Shown here: positions 25,439-33,873 of the stretch, one piece after another
Numbering within the stretch: position 1 is the stretch's first letter
How the letters are laid out: each line of letters starts with the position of its first letter
Source of the DNA: JAIRVZ01 sp031553415
GTDB taxonomy: Bacteria; Bacteroidota; Bacteroidia; Bacteroidales; Azobacteroidaceae
Assembly: GCA_031553415.1 (NCBI GenBank)
Contig: JAVBLO010000069.1
Coordinates: forward strand, 1-64,000
DNA length: 64,000 nt
Reading direction: 5' to 3'
Made by a program: the position numbers and the translations under genes
Notes under the pieces: model-generated
The model's input: the letters and a program-made list of their open reading frames with translations, nothing else
What the model was told of the DNA's origin: nothing
Databases searched by the model: none

Positions 25439-25566
25439 GGCGTAAGCGTTCGGCGTAGTCTGTGACTACGTCGCTTATAGAAGCAAAGCTTCGCTTTGCA
25501 TGATTGCAAGTCAGAGACTTGCTTTTAGCAACGACGTAGTCACAGACTACGCCGAACGCTTACGCC
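25439..25566. repeat. Composite palindromic element with 35-bp perfect arms and nested hairpins
   Basis: Positions 25439-25473 and 25532-25566 are exact reverse complements over 35 bases. Each arm contains its own hairpin (CGTAGTC-TGT-GACTACG on the left). The 58-base centre holds two more perfect seven-base hairpins (GCAAAGC-TTC-GCTTTGC and GCAAGTC-AGA-GACTTGC). The element is GC-richer than its surroundings and sits between lgt and the flavodiiron gene, both on minus. It resembles REP/BIME-type or non-autonomous palindromic elements and could terminate transcription from lgt. Confidence 0.8.
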
Positions 25567-25620
25567 GATAACGCTTACAATTGCATCATTGCAAAAAAAC
25601 AGTTCAAATAGAGCCCTATT

Positions 25621-26463
25621 TTATTTATTTTTTACTTTTTCGGTTGATTTGGGATTTTTCAATGCTTTATAAACAAACCAGATTCCTGCCAGAATGAATG
25701 GAATACTCAGAAGTTGCCCCATGTTGAATAGCCAGTTTGCTTCAAAATCTTCTTGCACGTTTTTAAAAAACTCAATAACGAAACGAGAAAAGAAAATTCC
25801 TATGAAGAAAACTCCAAAAATCAATCCTTGTCGTTTGACAGCATCCTTTTTCCAGTAAAGCCACATACAGACAAGCCCGGTTATTATGTAACAAACTGCT
25901 TCATAAATTTGGGTCGGGTGACAAGGTAAACTGTTAATAGGAGGTAAATACCATTCTTTGGAATTATAAAAATTAAATCCCCATGGCATAGTTGTCGGAT
26001 GACCGTAAATTTCGGAGTTCATCAGATTGGCAAAACGAATCAATGCAGCTACAAAACCTACCGGAACAACCAAACGATCTAATGTCCATAACATGTTTTT
26101 GTGGGTTACCTTTTTAGAATAAATATAAATGGCAATCAGTATACCCAAAGTTCCACCATGACTGGCTAAGCCGCCTTTCCAAATTTTTAATATTTCAACC
26201 GGATTAGCTAAATAATATCCCGGATCATAGAACAAACAATGTCCAAGTCTGGCGCCGACAACAGTTCCGATAAAAACATAAATAAACAATTTGTCTAACC
26301 AGTCATTGTTTAATTTTTCGTGTTTCCATATTTTGGAAACAATCCATAGCCCGATGATGAAGCCAAAAGCGAATGCCAATCCATACCAGCGTACTTCCCA
26401 ATCTATACCCGGTATCGTAAATGCTACCGGATCGGCTTTCCAATCGATGAAAGATAAAATCAT
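25621..26463 (-). CDS. lgt: Prolipoprotein diacylglyceryl transferase
   Basis: A 280-residue inner-membrane enzyme that transfers diacylglycerol from phosphatidylglycerol to the lipobox cysteine of prolipoproteins. Seven or so hydrophobic segments are visible. The N-terminal WYGLAFAFGFIIGLWIV, the essential-Arg region VVGARLGHCLFYDP, KGGLASHGGTLG and the signature ALIRFANLMNSEIYGHPT (usually GRIGNFINxExxG) are all present, with HPTQIYEA after it. The length is typical. It is 3 bases from ddh on the same strand, so these two form an operon. Confidence 0.93.
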   Translation of the reverse strand: MILSFIDWKADPVAFTIPGIDWEVRWYGLAFAFGFIIGLWIVSKIWKHEKLNNDWLDKLFIYVFIGTVVGARLGHCLFYDPGYYLANPVEILKIWKGGLASHGGTLGILIAIYIYSKKVTHKNMLWTLDRLVVPVGFVAALIRFANLMNSEIYGHPTTMPWGFNFYNSKEWYLPPINSLPCHPTQIYEAVCYIITGLVCMWLYWKKDAVKRQGLIFGVFFIGIFFSRFVIEFFKNVQEDFEANWLFNMGQLLSIPFILAGIWFVYKALKNPKSTEKVKNK

Positions 26464-26466
26464 GTT

Positions 26467-27363
26467 TTAAACCAGTTTTTTGATTAATTCTTCTTTGTCT
26501 CCGTAAATCATATCAATAACAGGAACCTCAATCATTGTGTAAGCTCCCGGTTGCTGTTTGAAACTTGCACGTGCTACAGCTACCAAAACCTGCGCGGTAA
26601 GTGCCGGATTATTGATGCGCATATTGAAATCAAGCATTTGGTTGTGTGTTTTGCCGGAAACTCCTTTGCGTACCAGATTGACACCATGTCCCATATCAAT
26701 CAGGTTATCCACACAATCAACTTGTTCAACATGTGTTTCGTCATGCGCAAAATAATCATCAGCTTTGATTGCTGCGGCTACTTTATTAAAGTCATAACCT
26801 TCTTTGACTTCAATATAAACCATCCGGCGGTGAATGCCTGTTCCTATCGGTATAGTCATTGAAAGCGCAGCTTTTACTCCCTCGATTGCTTTCACGGCAA
26901 CAGTATGTCCCATGCTCATTCCCGGGCCGAAGTTAGTGTATGTGATTCCTTTGGGGACTATGGCTTCCATCAGGGCGCGTACGACGGAATCACTTCCCGG
27001 ATCCCATCCGGCAGAAATTATGGAAACAGTCTTGCTGGCTTTAGCCGCTTTATCCAATTTACGACGAAGATCGACTATTCCTCCATGAATGTCAAAACTA
27101 TCAACAGTATTTATTCCTGATGCTAAAATTTCCCTGGCATATTTTTCCACGCTCCGGGTTGGGGTACATAAAACGGCAACATGTACATCATTTAATTTTT
27201 TGATGTCATCCACAACTTCCAAATGTGCAATTTCTGCCAGCTTTTCAGCAGGATTTCTACGTACAACTCCTGCAACTTCAAAATCCGGTGCCGCCTCTAA
27301 CGCTTCTAAAACATACTTACCAATGTTTCCATAACCAACAATGGCTGCTCTAAACTTTTTCAT
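26467..27363 (-). CDS. ddh: meso-Diaminopimelate D-dehydrogenase
   Basis: A 298-residue NADPH-dependent enzyme making meso-diaminopimelate directly from tetrahydrodipicolinate, the one-step route to the peptidoglycan and lysine precursor. The N-terminal Rossmann motif is AIVGYGNIGKYVLEAL, with VVRRNPAEKL for NADP specificity. SAGWDPGSDSVVRALMEAI, FGPGMSMGHTVAVKAIEGVK and THNQMLDFNMRINNPALTAQ are characteristic of the family's substrate-binding region. Full length. It is the first gene of the ddh-lgt pair and diverges from grpE. Confidence 0.95.
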   Translation of the reverse strand: MKKFRAAIVGYGNIGKYVLEALEAAPDFEVAGVVRRNPAEKLAEIAHLEVVDDIKKLNDVHVAVLCTPTRSVEKYAREILASGINTVDSFDIHGGIVDLRRKLDKAAKASKTVSIISAGWDPGSDSVVRALMEAIVPKGITYTNFGPGMSMGHTVAVKAIEGVKAALSMTIPIGTGIHRRMVYIEVKEGYDFNKVAAAIKADDYFAHDETHVEQVDCVDNLIDMGHGVNLVRKGVSGKTHNQMLDFNMRINNPALTAQVLVAVARASFKQQPGAYTMIEVPVIDMIYGDKEELIKKLV

Positions 27364-27400
27364 ATATGCTAAAATTTTCTACCTGTAAAACTAAAGACTA

Positions 27401-27408
27401 CAAAAGTA
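27401..27408 (-). promoter_or_regulatory. Probable -7 box for ddh-lgt
   Basis: On the minus strand this reads TACTTTTG (consensus TAnnTTTG), 37 bases before the ddh ATG. No exact -33 TTTG lies at the standard distance. Confidence 0.4.
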
Positions 27409-27489
27409 ATCTTTTTGACTCAAAAATGTCTACTCGGAATAAAAAATAGTTATGGTTTGTCTTGATTTAACCTCATGTATGGTAAAATT

Positions 27490-27511
27490 CCTGATAATCC
27501 TGATAATCCTG
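27490..27511. repeat. Short 9-bp tandem repeat
   Basis: CCTGATAAT is repeated twice with a third partial CCTG, inside the 261-bp region between the divergent ddh and grpE genes. The significance is unclear. Nothing else protein-like is present in this gap. Confidence 0.6.
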
Positions 27512-27624
27512 TCTGAAAATCTGGCAATATATTTGCTCAAATGATATAAAACTAATGTTTACAAAAGGACAGTTCTTTTTGTAACTTATTGATATTAAAA
27601 TCAATAAAACAATATATAATCATT

Positions 27625-28185
27625 ATGGAAGAAAAAGAAAACCTGGAAAAGCAGGAAGAAATTCAAGAAATGGCTGACAATCCGGCAGAAAATGTGACAA
27701 ATGAACCGATTACAGAAGATAATCAAACGACTGAAACTTCCGCATCTGACAATTCGGCTGACGAATTGGCTCAACTGAAAGATTCTCATCTTCGTTTAAT
27801 GGCTGAATATGATAATTACCGTAAACGAACTGTTAAAGAAAAAGCTGATTTGATTAAAAACGGAGGCGAACGTGTTTTAATCGGTTTGTTGCCTGTAATC
27901 GATGACTTTGAACGGGCTTTACAAAATATTGCTCCTGAAATCGATAATAGCATTGCAGAAGGAATCACATTAATTTACAATAAATTTATGACTTTCCTGA
28001 AACAAAATGGAGTCCAACCTATTGATGCAATCGGGGAAACTTTTGATGATGAGCTTTTTGATGCTATTGCTACAGTTCCTTCACCAGATGAAAATTCTAA
28101 GGGAAAAGTTATTGATTGCGTATTGACCGGCTATAAATTGAATGATAAGGTTATCAGGCATTCCAAAGTGGTGGTTGCAGGATAA
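27625..28185 (+). CDS. grpE: GrpE nucleotide-exchange factor
   Basis: A 186-residue cytosolic cochaperone that releases ADP from DnaK. The frame opens at a TTG (27589), but the ATG at 27625 gives a normal acidic GrpE N-terminus. Residues about 20-95 are acidic then helical (the coiled-coil dimer stalk: LKDSHLRLMAEYDNYRKR). The beta domain follows with LLPVIDDFERAL and, near the end, IGETFDDELFDAIATVPSPD and GKVIDCVLTGYKLNDKVIRH. It precedes dnaJ by 90 bases in the same direction, the usual Bacteroidota grpE-dnaJ pair. No CIRCE element was found upstream. Confidence 0.95.
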   Translation: MEEKENLEKQEEIQEMADNPAENVTNEPITEDNQTTETSASDNSADELAQLKDSHLRLMAEYDNYRKRTVKEKADLIKNGGERVLIGLLPVIDDFERALQNIAPEIDNSIAEGITLIYNKFMTFLKQNGVQPIDAIGETFDDELFDAIATVPSPDENSKGKVIDCVLTGYKLNDKVIRHSKVVVAG

Positions 28186-28275
28186 TTTACCCTTAAAGGA
28201 GGCTTTGGTGTAGTATAATAAACAAGTTCATTGAGCTAACTCCACTTGAGGGGGCGAAAATATAAACTAAACAAA

Positions 28276-29448
28276 ATGGCAAAACGAGATTATTACGAAA
28301 TATTAGAGGTTGGCAAAAACGCTACAAAAGAAGAAATAAAGAAAGCTTACCGCAAAAAGGCTATTCAATATCACCCTGATAAAAATCCGGGAGACAAGGC
28401 GGCTGAAGAAAAATTCAAAGAAGCAGCTGAAGCTTATGAAATATTGAGCGATGATAATAAACGTAGCCGTTATGATCAATTCGGTCATGCCGGAGTAGGT
28501 GGTGCTGCAAGTAATGGTGGCGGTTTTGGAGGTGGCGGTATGTCTATGGACGACATATTTTCTCAGTTCGGGGATATTTTTGGCGGTCATTTTGGAAGTA
28601 GTTTCGGTGGTTTTAGCGGTTTCGGAGGCTTTGGCGGCGGAGGAAGAGGACAACGGGTAAATCGTGGTTCAGATTTGAGAGTTAAGGTAAAACTTAATTT
28701 ACAGGAAGTTGCCAAAGGCGTTGAAAAGAAAATTAAAGTCAAGAAATATATACCTTGTAATGTTTGTAGTGGAACTGGAGCAGAGAATGGCTCTTCTTAT
28801 ACTACTTGTTCTACATGTAAGGGAACCGGCCAGACAACACGGGTAGTAAACACCATGCTGGGTGCCATGCAAACGACTGCAACTTGTAGCGCTTGCGGTG
28901 GCGAAGGAAAAATCATCACAAACAAATGTAAAACCTGTAACGGCGAGGGCATTACGAGGGATGAGGAAGTAATTTCAATCAATATCCCTGCCGGAGTTGC
29001 CGAAGGTATGCAGTTGTCGCTTTCCGGTAAAGGAAATGCAGCGCGCAGAGGTGGAGTCAATGGCGATTTATTGGTTGTTATCGAAGAAGAACAGCATCCG
29101 GAACTGATAAGGGACCAAAATGATGTCATTTATAATCTGTTGCTTAGCTTTCCGAAAGCTGCGATGGGTGGAGATGTCGAAGTCCCTACCATTGACGGAA
29201 AAGCAAAAATCAAAATCGATCCGGGAACACAGCCCGGACGTGTGTTAAGGTTACGCAACAAAGGTTTGCCAAGTGTAAACGGATATGGTACGGGTGATTT
29301 GTTGGTGAATATCAGTATTTATGTGCCTGAAAACCTTTCTAAAGAAGAGAAAACTACATTGGAAAATTTGGAAAATGCTCAGAACTTTCAACCTGCAAAA
29401 TCGGTTAAAGACAAGATATTCAGCCACTTTCGAAGAATGTTCGATTAA
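28276..29448 (+). CDS. dnaJ: Chaperone DnaJ (type I Hsp40)
   Basis: A 390-residue Hsp40 that delivers unfolded clients to DnaK and stimulates its ATPase. A TTG at 28246 opens the frame, but the ATG at 28276 gives the standard MAKRDYYEILEV start. The J domain has the HPD motif at 33-35 (YHPDKNPGD). A Gly/Phe-rich linker follows. Four zinc-binding repeats CxxCxGxG are visible (CNVCSGTGA, CSTCKGTGQ, CSACGGEGK, CKTCNGEGI). The C-terminal substrate-binding domains contain IPAGVAEGMQLSLSGKGNAA. It ends in a large convergent hairpin. Confidence 0.96.
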   Translation: MAKRDYYEILEVGKNATKEEIKKAYRKKAIQYHPDKNPGDKAAEEKFKEAAEAYEILSDDNKRSRYDQFGHAGVGGAASNGGGFGGGGMSMDDIFSQFGDIFGGHFGSSFGGFSGFGGFGGGGRGQRVNRGSDLRVKVKLNLQEVAKGVEKKIKVKKYIPCNVCSGTGAENGSSYTTCSTCKGTGQTTRVVNTMLGAMQTTATCSACGGEGKIITNKCKTCNGEGITRDEEVISINIPAGVAEGMQLSLSGKGNAARRGGVNGDLLVVIEEEQHPELIRDQNDVIYNLLLSFPKAAMGGDVEVPTIDGKAKIKIDPGTQPGRVLRLRNKGLPSVNGYGTGDLLVNISIYVPENLSKEEKTTLENLENAQNFQPAKSVKDKIFSHFRRMFD

Positions 29449-29454
29449 GGAAAT

Positions 29455-29537
29455 GAGAAGTTGGAAGTGAGAAGTGAGAATGAGCTTACACACGATAAAA
29501 CTATCTGGCGTAAGCTCATTCTCACTTCCAACTTCTC
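29455..29537. terminator. Long bidirectional hairpin between dnaJ and the C69 peptidase
   Basis: Left arm 29455-29489 and right arm 29510-29537 pair over 28 bases (AGAAGTTGGAA, then GTGAGAATGAGCTTAC). The left arm has one extra GTGAGAA copy that would bulge out. The loop is 20 bases. The right arm reaches the stop codon of the minus-strand peptidase gene, so it can end both converging transcripts. Confidence 0.75.
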
Positions 29538-31173
29538 AATTCTTCACTCTTAACTTCTCTCCCGTGTCTTTCACAATCATCCGGTAGTGCGATTCGCTAT
29601 AACCGGCGCGGATAGGAGAGGTTGGTTTGCCATATTCATTTGTTTTGAATTTTCCATTTTCTTCTTTCCTGACAATGCCATCCATATATTTTACCATCAT
29701 ACGTTCTCCAAGTGATTTCCATTTGTCGAAAGCATGTTGGGCTTCTGTTATACTGTAATTTGTCAGGAATGAAATAGCTTGGTTCCTGTCTTTCTTTAGT
29801 AATTCGCTGGCTTTCTGTTCAATTAAAGGTTGCATTTCGAAGAAGCCGTTTTCCAAATCAGATTGTAAGACTGTAATGTCGGGAGCCATTTGAGAATAAC
29901 GCATATAAGCCATGTTGGCAACCCAATTATGAATCCAGAAAGAAGATGTCCATGAAAAATGATATAAATCTCCATTTCCTTCCCGGAAACATTCAGGAGT
30001 TTTAGTCATGTTGGCATACATGGGCGTATAAACCGTAAAAGTGGCATCATCGACACCAAACCAAAGCAAGGCTCCAACTTCGTCGGATAATGAATTACGC
30101 ATTTGACCTATAAATGTAAATCCGGTTTGTTGTGTGCCAATGGGGCGCTCGTTACAATATTCCACACTGTCGACTTTCCATGTTAATGGGGCAAAGCGGA
30201 TGGGAGAGGAGAATGAACCTGCTCCGGTATCTACTGTCATGTCGAAGTAGGTTCCTTCATAATGGTCGCGCATGGTCGACATGATGTCTTTTACACTCAA
30301 TTTCCGGTCGGGTTTGATGTAAAGCGGCATGATATTATCGGGATTTTCCCCTTTGGCATAATCAATCCATTTGCCGGCATCTTTGCTGAATTTGTTGAAA
30401 TAAGTCCAGACGCGGGCTTCACAGAAACGCAATGCTCCGAAATCGTAAGGACAGTAAGCTTTGGCAAAACTGAAATCTTTATCATTCCCTGAAAAGTAGC
30501 CTTTTTCGCGTGCAAAGGAAATAACGTCTTCAGAGTATAAACAACTTTCTTTGTTATTTAAAGGAAACTGGTGAACCCTCGATTGGTTGGCGTGGGCGGC
30601 AATACAATCATCCGGTATGCGCACTGCTACCCAAACAGCACCTTTACGTCCGGGACCTTTTCCAATCAGTTCCAGAATCCAGACTTCGTTTTTATCTACA
30701 AGGGAAAAAGATTCTCCGGAACTGTAATACCCATATTCTTGAACCAGATTAGTCATGACGGTAATGGCTTCCCGGGCTGTTTTTGCACGTTGCAATGTAA
30801 TATAGATGAGGCTTCCGTAATCCATAATTCCTGTGGAATCGATTAATTCTTCACGTCCTGTAAAGGTGGTTTCGCCGATACAGAGTTGGTGCTCATTCAT
30901 ATTACCAATGACATTGTAGGTTTGTTTTACCTGAGAAATTTGTCCCAGGAATTTTCCTGTATCCCATTCATATATATTCAGTAGAGTTCCTTCGGGATAA
31001 ATGGCTGCAGGCCAATGATACAACTCTCCAAAAAGAGAATAAGAGTCGGCGGAATAAGAAACCATGGTTGAACCGTCTGTAGAGGCTGATTTTCCTACTA
31101 ATAAATTGGTACAGGGATAAATAGATAAGGCGATAAAGCCGGAAAAAATGATCAGGAATATTTTCTTCATCAT
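29536..31173 (-). CDS. C69-family dipeptidase (PepD-like, Ntn hydrolase)
   Basis: A 545-residue exported peptidase. The N-terminus is a signal peptide (IFLIIFSGFIALSIYP) directly followed by Cys21 (YPCTNLLVGKSASTDGS), the expected N-terminal nucleophile exposed by processing. The family core is visible in QTYNVIGNMNEHQLCIGETT, IYITLQRAKTAREAI, EVWILELIGKGPGRKGAVW and IAAHANQSRV. Peptidase C69 proteins hydrolyse dipeptides. It is probably periplasmic and nutritional. It converges with dnaJ; a -7-like box lies just upstream of the start. Confidence 0.9.
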   Translation of the reverse strand: MMKKIFLIIFSGFIALSIYPCTNLLVGKSASTDGSTMVSYSADSYSLFGELYHWPAAIYPEGTLLNIYEWDTGKFLGQISQVKQTYNVIGNMNEHQLCIGETTFTGREELIDSTGIMDYGSLIYITLQRAKTAREAITVMTNLVQEYGYYSSGESFSLVDKNEVWILELIGKGPGRKGAVWVAVRIPDDCIAAHANQSRVHQFPLNNKESCLYSEDVISFAREKGYFSGNDKDFSFAKAYCPYDFGALRFCEARVWTYFNKFSKDAGKWIDYAKGENPDNIMPLYIKPDRKLSVKDIMSTMRDHYEGTYFDMTVDTGAGSFSSPIRFAPLTWKVDSVEYCNERPIGTQQTGFTFIGQMRNSLSDEVGALLWFGVDDATFTVYTPMYANMTKTPECFREGNGDLYHFSWTSSFWIHNWVANMAYMRYSQMAPDITVLQSDLENGFFEMQPLIEQKASELLKKDRNQAISFLTNYSITEAQHAFDKWKSLGERMMVKYMDGIVRKEENGKFKTNEYGKPTSPIRAGYSESHYRMIVKDTGEKLRVKN

Positions 31174-31193
31174 AATGAAATTATTTTGAACTC

Positions 31194-31201
31194 CAAAGAT
31201 A
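31194..31201 (-). promoter_or_regulatory. Probable -7 box for the C69 peptidase
   Basis: The minus strand reads TATCTTTG, an exact TAnnTTTG match, 20 bases before the ATG at 31173. No standard -33 TTTG is seen. Confidence 0.45.
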
Positions 31202-31216
31202 ATGATTTTTTAGTAG

Positions 31217-31780
31217 GCAGTAAGTATTATATTCATTAACGCACAAACCGCAAAAAATCCTTTTGAGAAATATGGTTTTAAGAAAGTTCGAGCCTACTCA
31301 TATTCTAAAGGTGAATTTGAAGAATTTCACGATAACAAAGAAGTGGTCGAAATCGGTTCAGTTTTGTATGATACAAAAACAAATCAGGTTGTAGGATATG
31401 TAAAAGCAGAAGCCGAAAATGAAGTTGATGTTTCGGTTCCGGCTATGTCGATTGACCCACTTTGTGAAAAATATCCGTGGATTTCACCCTATGTTTATTG
31501 CGCGAATAATCCGATAAGATATGTAGATTATAGAGGAGATAGAATTTCACTCGCAGGCATGCAAGGCTTAGTCCAAGCTCTTAATACAAATTATACGCAA
31601 ACTATTGTAAATGATTTACAAGCACAAACAGGGTTAACTATTACAGTTGGAGCAGATGGTAAAATGTCATATGCAAAAGATAAGAATGGGAAAACTGTTC
31701 AAGTTGGAAGCGCAACAGCAAGAACGTTCATGACTGGAGCGATTGACCATCCAATGACCATAATTATAGCACACCCATAG
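31217..31780 (+). pseudogene. Truncated Rhs-core protein remnant
   Basis: The frame is open from just after a TAG (31214) to 31780 with no ATG until the middle. It begins with what looks like the end of a signal peptide (SIIFINAQTAKNPF), then KKVRAYSYSKGEFEEFHD and the Rhs-associated core DPLCEKYPWISPYVYCANNP with IRYVDYRGDR. After the core comes a variable tail (about 80 residues, ending MTGAIDHPMTIIIAHP) where polymorphic-toxin tips usually sit. The true start appears lost and the tail is short. It is a likely relic of a secreted Rhs-type effector, directly in front of the glycan locus. Confidence 0.65.
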
Positions 31781-31798
31781 GATCATAAATAAAATCTT

Positions 31799-31806
31799 TA
31801 TCTTTG
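31799..31806 (+). promoter_or_regulatory. Probable -7 box for the surface-glycan operon
   Basis: TATCTTTG matches TAnnTTTG exactly and lies 48 bases before the ABC ATPase ATG at 31855. It is the clearest promoter-like site at the head of the long plus-strand operon. There is no exact -33 element. Confidence 0.5.
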
Positions 31807-31854
31807 TATTTATTTTTGAATGAGGGATGAAATATTCAAAACAAAATAATAAAC

Positions 31855-33126
31855 ATGTCAGTAGCAATTAAATTTGAAAATATAAGCAAACAATACAGAT
31901 TGGGATTAGTTTCCACCCGCACTTTGAGCCATGACCTGAATCGCTGGTGGACAATGAACATCCGTGGCAAAGAAGATCCTTATTTAAAAATTGGAGAAAC
32001 CAACGACAGAGCACACAAAGGCCATAGCGAATATGTATGGGCATTAAAAGACATCAATTTTGAAGTTGAACAAGGCGATGTGTTGGGTATTATCGGCAAA
32101 AACGGAGCCGGGAAATCCACCCTGTTAAAAATTTTATCAAAGGTCACCTCCCCTACTACAGGAACAATTCAAGCCAAAGGTCGTATCGCTTCATTACTCG
32201 AAGTAGGTACAGGTTTTCATCCAGAACTAACTGGACGTGAAAATATCTTTATGAACGGTGCCATTATGGGAATGACCAAGCAGGAAATCAGCCGGAAATT
32301 AAATGAGATTGTAGATTTTTCCGGAGTTGAAAGATACATTGATACTCCTGTAAAACGTTATTCTTCAGGAATGACCGTTCGCTTAGGTTTTGCTGTGGCT
32401 GCACACTTAGACCCCGAAATTCTGGTAGTTGATGAAGTGCTTGCTGTAGGAGATGCGGAGTTCCAAAAAAAGGCGATTGGGAAAATGCAGGATGTGAGTA
32501 GAGCGGAAGGACGGACTGTTTTGTTTGTGAGTCATAATATGGTGGCAACTAGAAATTTATGCAAATCAGGAATCATACTTAAAGATGGAAGCATTGTAAG
32601 GGCTGGAAATATAGAAGATGTCATAAACGAATATGTTATTGAAAATGAGAATAATTTAGCTATAAATTTGGAAAATGATATCCATAGACAAGGAAGTGGT
32701 ATTGTAATTTTTACTGACTTTTTTGTAAACAACCTCAACAATGAAAATATAGCTATTATATTAACTGGTCATGATATAATATTTAACTTCAGAGTAAAAG
32801 CAAAACATGAATGTAAAATAGATTTAGGTTTTTCATTTTTCACACCAGAAGGTATTATGATGAGTAATTTATATTCCAACTACCAAAATCAAACGTTTTT
32901 TCTTAAAGAAGGTTATTCTTTAATCTCTTGTATGATAAAAGAATTTCCTTTTTGTTCACCTAAAATAATTGTCCGCGGAATGATATATATCAATGGTGTA
33001 TTATCTGATTGGCCAAATACACATTTAGGAATAATTGATATTGAGAAAGGGGACTATTATAATACCGGAAAAAAGTCATCGGCTAATATACAATATTTAT
33101 TCAAAGGAGAATGGCAGTTAAAATGA
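31855..33126 (+). CDS. Polysaccharide ABC transporter ATPase with Wzt-like C-terminal domain
   Basis: A 423-residue protein. Residues 1-245 form an ABC ATPase: Walker A at 81-89 (GKNGAGKST), signature YSSGM at 169-173, Walker B ending in VDEVL at about 193, switch His in FVSHN. It closely follows Wzt/TagH proteins that export finished O-antigen or teichoic chains. Residues about 275-423 are a beta-rich domain of the Wzt_C type, which in relatives recognises the modified end of the glycan. The membrane permease (Wzm) that normally precedes it is absent; an Rhs remnant is there instead. It overlaps the next gene (ATGA). Confidence 0.9.
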   Translation: MSVAIKFENISKQYRLGLVSTRTLSHDLNRWWTMNIRGKEDPYLKIGETNDRAHKGHSEYVWALKDINFEVEQGDVLGIIGKNGAGKSTLLKILSKVTSPTTGTIQAKGRIASLLEVGTGFHPELTGRENIFMNGAIMGMTKQEISRKLNEIVDFSGVERYIDTPVKRYSSGMTVRLGFAVAAHLDPEILVVDEVLAVGDAEFQKKAIGKMQDVSRAEGRTVLFVSHNMVATRNLCKSGIILKDGSIVRAGNIEDVINEYVIENENNLAINLENDIHRQGSGIVIFTDFFVNNLNNENIAIILTGHDIIFNFRVKAKHECKIDLGFSFFTPEGIMMSNLYSNYQNQTFFLKEGYSLISCMIKEFPFCSPKIIVRGMIYINGVLSDWPNTHLGIIDIEKGDYYNTGKKSSANIQYLFKGEWQLK

Positions 33127-33857
33127 AAAAAGAAAAAATGCAACAAAATCTCAAAAATTGCAGTTTGAGAGATAATGAGGATTTACCTGTCATAAAATTT
33201 TTAGATACATTAGACAAAAATAAATCTTATTCATTATTAGAAGTTGGTAGTGGGTTATGCCGTTTTGTCAACAAAATAAAATTACTTTATCCAAATATTG
33301 AAATTACTTGCTATGAGATCAATAAAGATCTTGCTAATAAAGCTCAGGAATATGGTTTTAACACAATAAATGATAATTTTTTAAATAACACAATAGAAGA
33401 GAACAAATACGATATTGTGCATTGTTCACATGTAATAGAACATTTTAAATATCCTGAGATTACTTTTGTCATTGATGAGTTACTTCGAATAACAAAAACG
33501 GGGGGGAGTTGTATTATCAGATCTCCCTTAATGTGGAAAGATTTTTTTAACGACATTGATCATGTAAGAATATATCCTCCTGATGCCATTATTGCCTATT
33601 TACGAAATGAGCAACAACAAAAAAAAGGGAAAAACGAAGTTTGCATAATGAATATTTGGTATCGTACCTTACCAAAACAATATCTATTAATAGATAAAAG
33701 TTTTCTAATTTATGGAATTCCTTTTATTCGTACTTTTTTAAATAGATATATAATCCCTAAAATTAATCATAAATTTGTTAAACTTTGGAACAAGTATAGA
33801 TACCCTGCAAGTAAACCTAATGGATATGTTATGATTGTAAAAAAAGAGAGTGAATAA
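33123..33857 (+). CDS. Class I SAM-dependent methyltransferase
   Basis: A 244-residue protein. The SAM-binding motif I is SLLEVGSGLCRFV, acidic motif CYEIN follows, then YDIVHCSHVIEHF and LLRITKTGGSCIIRSP, a layout typical of Methyltransf_11/12-like enzymes. The ATG at 33123 overlaps the ABC gene's stop by four bases; an upstream ATG (33111) is also in frame. Placed directly after a Wzt-like ATPase, it may cap or modify the exported glycan, as methyltransferases do in ABC-dependent O-antigen systems. That role is an inference from context. Confidence 0.8.
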   Translation: MKKEKMQQNLKNCSLRDNEDLPVIKFLDTLDKNKSYSLLEVGSGLCRFVNKIKLLYPNIEITCYEINKDLANKAQEYGFNTINDNFLNNTIEENKYDIVHCSHVIEHFKYPEITFVIDELLRITKTGGSCIIRSPLMWKDFFNDIDHVRIYPPDAIIAYLRNEQQQKKGKNEVCIMNIWYRTLPKQYLLIDKSFLIYGIPFIRTFLNRYIIPKINHKFVKLWNKYRYPASKPNGYVMIVKKESE

Positions 33858-33873
33858 ACTATTAATTTTTCCA

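Noticed and set aside
27490..27511. CCTGATAAT repeats as a heat-shock operator for grpE-dnaJ
   Set aside because: The sequence does not resemble CIRCE or any known heat-shock site, and similar short repeats are common in intergenic DNA.
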